Shown here piece by piece: positions 16,803 to 23,476 of a DNA stretch of 33,358 nucleotides; position 1 is the first letter of the stretch, and each line of letters begins with the position of its first letter. The DNA is from an uncultured Hippea sp. (lineage in GTDB: Bacteria > Campylobacterota_A > Desulfurellia > JAADFJ01): contig CAJVZA010000014.1 in assembly GCA_913009315.1 (NCBI GenBank), positions 1-33,358 of the forward strand, read 5' to 3'. The position numbers and the translations under genes are program-made. The notes below the pieces were generated by a model. It had not been told where the DNA came from, did not search any database, and saw only the letters and a list, made by a program, of their open reading frames with translations.

Positions 16803-18089
16803 ATTGTTTTAATAATTATCGCCGCCCTTTTTATATTTTTAACGATAGGAATACCTGTATTCGCCTCTCTGGGAATCTCAAGCATAATCGGTATTCTACT
16901 TTTGGGCGGAATATCAGGACTCAACGCAATTCCCGATATTTTTATAGAAAAACTCGATAATTTTGTCCTTGTCGCAATTCCGCTCTATATCCTTATGGGC
17001 GAAATAGTGTTCAGAAGCGGAATGGGAGGCGAACTTTACACTGCGGCAAATAAATTCACCAGAGGAATACCCGGAGGACTTGCCGTAGGCACAGTTGTCG
17101 CAAGCGCTGTTTTTGGAGCTATGTGCGGAGTCAGTGTAGCAGGTGCCGCCACAATAGGTTCGGCAGCCATACCCGAGATGCTTAAACGAGGATACAGCAA
17201 GAGACTTGCCGCAGGATCAGTTGCCGCAGCAGGTGCACTATCGCTTCTTATACCTCCAAGCATAGGATTCATACTGTACGGCGCAGTGGCAGATGCATCG
17301 GTTGGAGCACTTTTTACCGCCGGTATAGTTCCCGGTATAATATTATCTGCCATGATGATGCTTTATATTATTGCCGCTGCATACATTAATCCGAATATCG
17401 CGCCCAAAACCGATAAAAGTGCGCCTAAGGATAAACTGAAATCTCTAATGAAATCTTGGCCTGCCGTTATTTTAATTATAACCGTTTTAGGAAGCATCTA
17501 TTTCGGAATAGCTACGCCGACAGAATCTGCGGCAATCGGATCGTTAGGAGCGTTTCTCATATCGATTTTTATACTGAAAAAGATGAATATTAAGCTATTT
17601 ATAGAAATTCTGTACGCTTCAACCAAAACAACCGGAATGATCCTTCTGATATTCGCAAACGCCATGCTGTTCGGATATCTTCTGACAAGATTGCAGATTC
17701 CCCAGCAAATGGCAAATTATGTCGCCAACCTGCATATAGCTCATTCAGCCATACTTTTTGCAGTTACTATTTTATTGATTTTTCTGGGAATGTTTTTAGA
17801 CGGAGCTTCGGTAATATTAATTGCGACACCAATTCTGCTTCCGATAATTACAACTCTCGGCTACAGTAAGATCTGGTTCGGCGTAATAATGATGATAACA
17901 GTTGAAATGGCGGTTATAACTCCTCCGGTAGGATTGAATCTTTATGTTATAAAATCGGTATCACCTCCATCAATACAACTGAGTGATATTGTGTCTGGCG
18001 CACTTCCATTTGTTTTCGTAGAACTCGCCGCCATCTTTCTATTTATGCTGTTTCCGCATATTATTCTATGGCTGCCGGCTCTCAGATAA
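16803..18089 (+). CDS. dctM: TRAP transporter large permease (DctM), non-canonical start
   Basis: The large permease subunit, about 12 helices, sodium-driven. Conserved features: LDNFVLVAIPLYILMGEI, a GAMCGVSVAGAATIGSAAIPEM segment (the GxxxGSxxA(T/D) helix region), SLLIPPSIGFILYG, and EMAVITPPVGLNLYVI. The first TTG in frame (16902) cuts off the first helix. The true N-terminus reads IVLIIIAALFIFLTIGIPVF from 16803, which is typical for DctM. No ATG, GTG or TTG exists in frame there; ATT at 16803 is the best placed, giving 428 residues and a GIPV at residues 16-19. Confidence 0.88.
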   Translation: MVLIIIAALFIFLTIGIPVFASLGISSIIGILLLGGISGLNAIPDIFIEKLDNFVLVAIPLYILMGEIVFRSGMGGELYTAANKFTRGIPGGLAVGTVVASAVFGAMCGVSVAGAATIGSAAIPEMLKRGYSKRLAAGSVAAAGALSLLIPPSIGFILYGAVADASVGALFTAGIVPGIILSAMMMLYIIAAAYINPNIAPKTDKSAPKDKLKSLMKSWPAVILIITVLGSIYFGIATPTESAAIGSLGAFLISIFILKKMNIKLFIEILYASTKTTGMILLIFANAMLFGYLLTRLQIPQQMANYVANLHIAHSAILFAVTILLIFLGMFLDGASVILIATPILLPIITTLGYSKIWFGVIMMITVEMAVITPPVGLNLYVIKSVSPPSIQLSDIVSGALPFVFVELAAIFLFMLFPHIILWLPALR

Positions 18090-18113
18090 TCATATCTACA
18101 TAAAAACAATATA

Positions 18114-18141
18114 TTGACTGCAAATTTTTCTCACCTATAAT
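18114..18141 (+). promoter_or_regulatory. Sigma70-type promoter for ccsA-resB
   Basis: TTGACT (18114-18119), 16 bases, TATAAT (18136-18141): close to the consensus -35 and -10 boxes. It stands in the gap after dctM, 58 bases before the ccsA ATG, so the cytochrome genes probably have their own transcript. Confidence 0.7.
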
Positions 18142-18199
18142 CTTGAAAGCAATTTTGAAAAAGATCTTTTAGTGCGAATTTCAGGAGGTTCAATTTTTT

Positions 18200-19003
18200 A
18201 TGATAAATAGTTTGTTGCTTACAAAAATCGGTATATGGCTGTTTCTGGTCTCTTTTATCGTGGCGCTTTTTGATTCCGAGAAAAAGTTAAACAAGATTTT
18301 GATTGCAGTGTTTGTTGCCGCTACATTCACCTTTATTGTTGCATTCCTTATAAGATGGGGCGAGAGCTACAAGATGGGTATTGGACATTTCCCAATTTCG
18401 GATGCTTTTGAATCGTTTTTTGCTTTTGCAATGTTTCTCGGAATAATTACATCATTTCTTACTATAAAAGTCGGCATCAATCGAAATCTTCTCGGCGGTG
18501 CCGGAATTCTCAACTTTGCCGTTATGGGTTATATTAACTTTATGACAACATTACCTAAAACAATTGAGCCGCTTAACCCTGCGCTTCAGAGCAACTGGCT
18601 TACATGGCATGTTTTGGTCTCGTTCTTGAGTTATGCCGGATTCGGGATAAGTTTTATAGCGGCAATACTGTTTCTGATACGCATAAATAAACCTGACGCG
18701 AATAATTGGTCTGAAATAAGCAATTGGGGAATCATATTCGGATTTCCACTGCTAACGGCGGGAATAATACTCGGATCCATCTGGGCTCACTACGCATGGG
18801 GAACCTATTGGGGATGGGATCCCAAAGAAGTTTGGAGTCTTATCACATTTCTCGTTTATGCCATATATCTGCATCTTAAGCGATCCGGTAAAACACAGAA
18901 AACGTTGGCTATAGTTTCAATCATCGGATTTATATCGGTCATGATAACTTATGTGGGAGTAAATTTCTTTTTATCCGGACTTCACAGCTACGGCAGCGCT
19001 TAA
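18200..19003 (+). CDS. ccsA: Cytochrome c biogenesis protein CcsA (CcsB/CcmC-like), system II
   Basis: Inner-membrane haem-handling protein that, with ResB, exports haem and attaches it to apocytochromes c in the periplasm. The 267 residues form about eight helices and hold the tryptophan-rich haem motif WGTYWGWDPKEVW (200-212). Histidines likely to ligate haem are H137 and H197, with others at H63 and near the C-terminus. The ATG follows AGGAGG (18183-18188). It is paired with resB 9 bases downstream. The partner order (ccsA before resB) varies among bacteria. Confidence 0.94.
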   Translation: MINSLLLTKIGIWLFLVSFIVALFDSEKKLNKILIAVFVAATFTFIVAFLIRWGESYKMGIGHFPISDAFESFFAFAMFLGIITSFLTIKVGINRNLLGGAGILNFAVMGYINFMTTLPKTIEPLNPALQSNWLTWHVLVSFLSYAGFGISFIAAILFLIRINKPDANNWSEISNWGIIFGFPLLTAGIILGSIWAHYAWGTYWGWDPKEVWSLITFLVYAIYLHLKRSGKTQKTLAIVSIIGFISVMITYVGVNFFLSGLHSYGSA

Positions 19004-19012
19004 TAAAAACCA

Positions 19013-20230
19013 ATGAAAAATATATTGGCATCATTTAAAACTGCTATCATTCTGCTTGTTCTCATTGTAATAGGGCTGATCCCCGGAACATATATCACTC
19101 CTAAATTTACAGAACATTTTTATGCAGCCGCAAGTCCGTTAATGATAAACATCTACAATTTTCTGCAGCTGAGCGATTCTTATCATTCTTGGTGGTTTAT
19201 TACACTTATTGCTTTATTGCTTATCAATATAATAGCCTGCAGTATTTACCGCTTTCCATCTCTATATAAAATGCTGACAAAACCTTCACTTAAAGTACCA
19301 AAAAAATTCGGAGGAAACTCTTTCAGCGCTCTTACGGTAAATAAAAACGGCGTTGAACGTCTTTTCAGGCGTATAAAAAAGCGCAGGTATCATATCATTG
19401 AACGGAAAGAAGGCGAAACCCGAAACATAGTTCTTCAATTCGGAAGATGGCGTCATTTTTCCGTATTTTTCATCCATCTTTCGATAATCACAATTGCTGT
19501 GCTCGGAGCAACAACGGCTTTTGTCGGTTTCAAAGGATATCTAACGCTGCCTGACGGAACAAGCAGCAACATCTGGCATAACAATAAAAATCAATCGGGT
19601 AATTTGCCGTTTTATATAAAAAACAACTACTTTGAGATAACTCATTACCGAACCGGGCAGATTAAAGCATTTATCACTCACGGAGAAGCGATTGACGGAT
19701 CAAAAATAATACCGTTTGAAATAAAGGTGAATCATCCGTTTGTATATAAAAATATTTGGTTTTATCAAACCGGATGGGACATTGACAAAGCCAATTCAAC
19801 ATTCGTCGTAAACATATCTTCCGATGGTACAGGCAAAACAAAAACCTTAAAACTCGGAAGCTCACTAACATACAAGGATATCGATCTTAAACTTATCAAC
19901 TATACAAACAGATTTCCGAAATTCGGCGACGCAGTGCTTGTTGAAGTAAAAAAAGGCAACTTTGATCGATCAGGATGGATATCTCCGGGATATCCTGTTA
20001 ATGTCGGCAATTTTACAATAGAGCTGCAAAGAATTATCCCAAGATATGTAACGATCATTCAGGCATCAAAAACACCCGGGGCATTTTTTATGCTTATTGC
20101 TCTTTATGGCGGGATATTTTTTACCATGGTCGGTCTTTTTCTGCCTTACAGAAGACATCATCTCTTCATTGTCCCTATTGAAAATGGAAAATATCGTATA
20201 TACAAGCGCAGAAAATCAATAAAAGGTTAG
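19013..20230 (+). CDS. resB: Cytochrome c biogenesis protein ResB (Ccs1)
   Basis: 405-residue partner of CcsA in system II cytochrome c maturation. The N-terminal helices (ASFKTAIILLVLIVIGLIPG, then WWFITLIALLLINIIACSIYR) are family hallmarks. A third helix near FSVFFIHLSIITIAVLG leads into a large periplasmic domain, and a final helix (FFMLIALYGGIFFTMVGLF) closes the protein. The periplasmic segment has the GSKIIPFEIKVNHPFVYKNI and YQTGWD features of ResB. No accessory thioredoxin (ResA) is next to it. There is only a weak ribosome binding site, so translation is probably coupled to ccsA. Confidence 0.93.
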   Translation: MKNILASFKTAIILLVLIVIGLIPGTYITPKFTEHFYAAASPLMINIYNFLQLSDSYHSWWFITLIALLLINIIACSIYRFPSLYKMLTKPSLKVPKKFGGNSFSALTVNKNGVERLFRRIKKRRYHIIERKEGETRNIVLQFGRWRHFSVFFIHLSIITIAVLGATTAFVGFKGYLTLPDGTSSNIWHNNKNQSGNLPFYIKNNYFEITHYRTGQIKAFITHGEAIDGSKIIPFEIKVNHPFVYKNIWFYQTGWDIDKANSTFVVNISSDGTGKTKTLKLGSSLTYKDIDLKLINYTNRFPKFGDAVLVEVKKGNFDRSGWISPGYPVNVGNFTIELQRIIPRYVTIIQASKTPGAFFMLIALYGGIFFTMVGLFLPYRRHHLFIVPIENGKYRIYKRRKSIKG

Positions 20231-20344
20231 AGGAAAGCTTAGATGATAAGAGGCGGGTTCTTGCCGCCGCGGTACAGCTGCGGCGATAATGAGACCACTG
20301 CACAGTAAACAGATTCACAGAAGTCAAAGAAAGGGTGAGATTTA

Positions 20345-20393
20345 GAAATTAAAATTTGAGGTACTAACCGGTTAGTTTGAGAATTTTAATTTC
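20345..20393. promoter_or_regulatory. Hairpin enclosing a perfect 14-bp palindrome
   Basis: GAAATTAAAATT (20345-20356) and AATTTTAATTTC (20382-20393) are perfect inverted arms. Between them is ACTAACCGGTTAGT (20363-20376), a perfect palindrome of the kind bound by TetR-family repressors. No regulator or gene is adjacent, so function is unknown; it may have arrived with the inserted piece. Confidence 0.4.
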
Positions 20394-20505
20394 CTGAAGA
20401 TTGCCCTTTATTTGACTTCCCTGCGGGCTTTATGAGGTTTCCCATATACTTCGTTAAACTTCTTTGAATTAACCCGTTAGTCCTTCAGAAGTTTGCCTTG
20501 TCTTC

Positions 20506-20667
20506 AGGGCAACTCTATTAATCCGTAAACGATCATCTTGAGTCTCAAATCCATCTCCTCTGCGTTACAAATTTTGGCAATAGCTCTGCTATTACCTGCA
20601 ATTTGCGTCTTGATGAGACGAATTTGAATTCTCAATTTGAAACGCTTAGAATTAATAGAGTTGCCCT
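20506..20667 (+). repeat. Copy B (most complete) of the ~140-bp element
   Basis: Bounded by a perfect 17-bp inverted repeat, AGGGCAACTCTATTAAT and ATTAATAGAGTTGCCCT. Shared interior blocks tie it to copy A (2187-2326) and to the reversed partial copy at 12101-12165. No reading frame spans it. It behaves like a miniature inverted-repeat element and lies inside the GAGACC element. Confidence 0.6.
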
Positions 20668-20740
20668 ATAGAAAACCTCATAAAAAGCTGTGAATCTGCT
20701 TATTGTGCAGTGGTCTCATAATGTCACAAGACCGAATAAT

Positions 20741-20853
20741 CCTGCATTCCCGCCCTTATTGTAACGATGGATAATGCAAGGGAAATCTTGGCTAATTGAT
20801 GAATATCATTGCTTTATCAGTGATTACTCGTTACATTTTCGCGGGAATGCAGG
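20741..20853. repeat. Inverted repeat CCTGCATTCCCGC / GCGGGAATGCAGG
   Basis: Perfect 13-bp arms (20741-20753 and 20841-20853) enclose 87 bases. Just inside, TGTAACGA and TTGTAACGA-like words are also mirrored, so the imperfect arms extend to about 30 bp. There is no gene inside. Probably a third kind of miniature element next to the nest. Confidence 0.45.
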
Positions 20854-21000
20854 TATTAAGGAATTTGCGGCAGATTAGTGGCTATGGCTCAGGGCGGTTT
20901 TGCCTCTGAGGTGTCTTAAACCAGAACCAATTTTTGCAAACGCGCCGCTTATCTCCGGTGGCAGAGGTCGCCTGCAGCCGTGATTAGCGGGTATTCACTC

Positions 21001-21354
21001 TCAAACATCAACCCCAAGATCACCTAATATCACCCTGACTTGATCTTTCAGCACCGGCACATCTTGTGTAGCCGTCAGCCACACTGTATCAATATCTACC
21101 CCGAAATAATCGTGTATCAATTTGTTTCGCATCCCAGCAACATCTTGCCACAGGATTTCTGAATATTGCTCACGCAACGACTTGGACAAGTGACAAGTCG
21201 CTTCTCCTATGATCTACAATTGGCGAATAACACCATCTTGAAGCAAGGCCGTTTCAGCGAATTTCCTCTCGTTCACCCCTTTCAGGTAGCTTTCTATCTG
21301 CGCCGCAGCGTCATATATGTGTCGCAGATATACCATATCATCGTGATAACTCAT
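21001..21354 (-). pseudogene. HEPN-domain toxin (DUF86 type), interrupted by one in-frame TAG
   Basis: Translated through, the frame is a normal HEPN (HepT-like) protein of 117 codons: MSYHDDMVYLRHIYDAAAQI at the start, VIRQL-stop-IIGEAT in the middle, and the catalytic RNKLIHDYF (Rx4H) late. The stop is codon 47 (bases 21214-21216). Relatives usually read EIIGEA, so one GAG-to-TAG change is the likely cause. The start lies 17 bases inside the end of the MNT gene, the normal overlapping layout of MNT-HEPN toxin-antitoxin pairs. HepT toxins are RNases or AMPylation targets. The region is richer in GC than its surroundings. Confidence 0.85.
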
Positions 21355-21658
21355 AGATTCCCTTCGCCGTCGCCATTACCGAAGACCGGATATACGGGCT
21401 TAACGACCGTTCTGTCACCAAATCAACCTTGCGACCGAACAATTCGCTCAACTCCCGCTCCAATCTGATGAGTTTCAACAAGCTCAACGGTTGGATAAAG
21501 CTAACCAGAATATCAATGTCGCTCCCCTCACCTTCTTCGCCGCGAGCCGCCGAACCGAAAACCTTTAACGACGCGACCCCATATTGACGGCAAAGATCCA
21601 GCAATCGCTCTTTGTCAACAGAAACAGTTTTATTATGGTTGGCCGTCAATTCATTCAT
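21338..21658 (-). CDS. mntA: MNT-domain nucleotidyltransferase antitoxin (MntA-like)
   Basis: Minimal nucleotidyltransferase with the pol-beta-type motif GSAARGEEGEGSDIDILV: GS followed by the D-x-D pair that binds metal. I start at the ATG 21658 (106 residues); a TTG six codons upstream is also open but has no ribosome site. In this family the MntA protein silences its HEPN partner by adding AMP groups to it. The partner reads from inside this gene's 3' end but carries a stop. Its base composition suggests horizontal arrival. Confidence 0.88.
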   Translation of the reverse strand: MNELTANHNKTVSVDKERLLDLCRQYGVASLKVFGSAARGEEGEGSDIDILVSFIQPLSLLKLIRLERELSELFGRKVDLVTERSLSPYIRSSVMATAKGIYELSR

Positions 21659-21883
21659 GAGGTTATTGTACACCAAAACCGCATGAGAAGGAAATGCTTG
21701 TCCTTATTTTGTCTACTGACTTATTATTCAACGCTATCTCCGTTCTACTCTATCTATAACCGGAAATGATCAACCGGCATTAAACTAAACTTTATCAATC
21801 TACCTCTTATCTGTCAAACAGACATTAAGAAAACGCTGGTAGATAGGTCCAACATGGCCGTTGATCTTGCATAACAAATATGT

Positions 21884-23182
21884 TTATTGCACATTGGTCT
21901 CAGTGCTACGCTTCTCCGTTTTTTTGTAAATAAATTCCATAACAAAACAAGCAGTTATTATTCCTATTGAAACTAATACACCTATTTTGTTTGCTGAATA
22001 TTGTTGGATTATTAAAACAATCATAGCAATTAAGGATAAGATAAAACCTAAAAAGGGAATTAACTTTTTCCCTTTAATATCCTTTGATAATTTTAAACCG
22101 ACATAATTAACCATTGCGAAAATTAGTAAAAATCCCACACTTCCCGCCGTTGAAATACTTTCTAAATTAAGCGCATTTGCTAAAATAAGTGTCGCAGCGG
22201 TTGTTACCAATAATCCAACAGGATGATTCCACAGTTTACTTGTAAATTGATGCGGCAACTCATCATCTTCGCCAATCTCATAGTTCACTCTGCTTCCTCC
22301 GTACAGGGAAGCATTTATTGCTGAAAATGTAGATATGAGGGCTGCAATTGTAATAATAATAAAACCTGTTTTACCTAACATTGGTTTTGCGGCTTCCGCC
22401 AATACGTAGTCTTTTGCCGTTGCTATACCGCTAAAAGGTAATGAACCGACGGTAATGATTGCGATAACTATATATAAAATAATTACAAATATTACAGAAT
22501 AATAATAAGCTTTAGGGATATTTTTTAACGGATTAATTATATCCGGAGCTGCATTGGCAATAAGTTCAAAACCTTCATAGGCTACAAAAATAACCATTCC
22601 TGCGGTTACAAGTCTTAGAGGTGATTCCCAGTTCGCAACAGATAATTGATCTATATTCGGATTGCCAAAAAGTCCGTAAGCACCAATAAATACAAATGAT
22701 ATAAGAATAACCAATTTAATACCTACGGCATAAGATTCAATTACTCCTACAACTTTAATACTGTAGTAGTTAATTATGGTCGCAAAAACGACAATCGCAC
22801 TTAAATAAATATGATAATCCAATACTCTGCTGCTTGTCAATGCCAATAAATTCGGTGCATATGAACCAAATGCAGAAGCATAAAGTGAGAGCATTATTAT
22901 ATAACTGATCCAAAGCAAATTATTAATTCCGCCGCTGAAAACACCTTTTCCAAATCCTTGATTTATGAATTTAACTGTTCCGCCTCTATCGGGATACGAT
23001 AGCGAAAGTTTTACATAACTATAGGATGTTATGAGAGCAATAATTCCTGCAACTAAAAAGGAAATTGGCGTTCCTCCTTTTCCCAATGACACAGCTAAAC
23101 CCAAGACCGCAAAAATTCCCCCGCCTACCATTCCTCCAATCCCAATTGATATAGCTTCTCTTAATCCTATTTTTTTATTCAT
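21884..23182 (-). CDS. APC-family amino acid permease
   Basis: 432-residue inner-membrane transporter with about 12 helices. The N-terminal GIGGMVGGGIFAVLGLAV is the family's unwound TM1 substrate motif, and the TM6 region (VIFVAYEGFELIANAAPDI) is typical of amino acid/polyamine antiporters. The substrate is unknown. It stands alone on the - strand and is AT-rich like the following restriction locus, pointing to acquired DNA. Confidence 0.9.
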   Translation of the reverse strand: MNKKIGLREAISIGIGGMVGGGIFAVLGLAVSLGKGGTPISFLVAGIIALITSYSYVKLSLSYPDRGGTVKFINQGFGKGVFSGGINNLLWISYIIMLSLYASAFGSYAPNLLALTSSRVLDYHIYLSAIVVFATIINYYSIKVVGVIESYAVGIKLVILISFVFIGAYGLFGNPNIDQLSVANWESPLRLVTAGMVIFVAYEGFELIANAAPDIINPLKNIPKAYYYSVIFVIILYIVIAIITVGSLPFSGIATAKDYVLAEAAKPMLGKTGFIIITIAALISTFSAINASLYGGSRVNYEIGEDDELPHQFTSKLWNHPVGLLVTTAATLILANALNLESISTAGSVGFLLIFAMVNYVGLKLSKDIKGKKLIPFLGFILSLIAMIVLIIQQYSANKIGVLVSIGIITACFVMEFIYKKTEKRSTETNVQ

Positions 23183-23476
23183 AAATATTTTTGTTTTAAA
23201 TTATCCTTATATTGTCATTTTTTAGTATTTACCAAAATAGTTTGTGTACGAGGCGTTGTGCATTTTGAAGCACTTTTTTTCCAGTTTAACATTACGTTTG
23301 TTTATATTTTCAATTTTCGGTTTATTGCTTATTGCTCAATGATTTATACACTTTGTTGTATGCCCGTGCTTTCATCTTCCGTGTGTCGGGGCAGGCATAC
23401 TCTTCAAGTTTCGGGTCAAGCATTGACTTGCAGGAATTGCAAGTGTGCATAACTTTCGGGTTGACTATTATTTCCA

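Larger units (their letters stand above)
20289..20719. mobile_element. Non-autonomous element with 32-bp terminal inverted repeats (GAGACCACTGCACA family)
   Basis: The arm at 20289-20320 and the arm at 20688-20719 are reverse complements at 30 of 32 positions; both begin ATGAGACCACTGCACA. Further inside, CTTTATGAGGTTT near the left arm matches AAACCTCATAAA near the right arm. No transposase gene lies between them. The left arm has an extra ~110 bp after CACAG, and the interior holds a complete copy of the ~140-bp element, so the locus is a nest. The ends resemble IS termini, perhaps IS5-like, but the family cannot be named with certainty. Confidence 0.65.
20231..21000. other. Gene-free stretch built of nested repeats
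   Basis: No gene is seen in 770 bases. In order: a GC-rich hairpin (GCCGC / GCGGC, near 20265-20284), the outer arms of a GAGACC element, an internal hairpin around a perfect palindrome, the ~140-bp element, and a 13-bp inverted repeat at 20741-20853. From about 20860 the base composition turns clearly richer in GC, up to the toxin-antitoxin genes. Confidence 0.65.

Noticed and set aside
16902-16904. TTG as the dctM start
   Set aside because: It would remove the conserved first transmembrane helix that is clearly encoded just upstream in frame.
21880-21900. GCACATTGGTCTCAGT as another GAGACC end
   Set aside because: It matches only about half the terminus and lies inside the coding end of the permease; likely chance.
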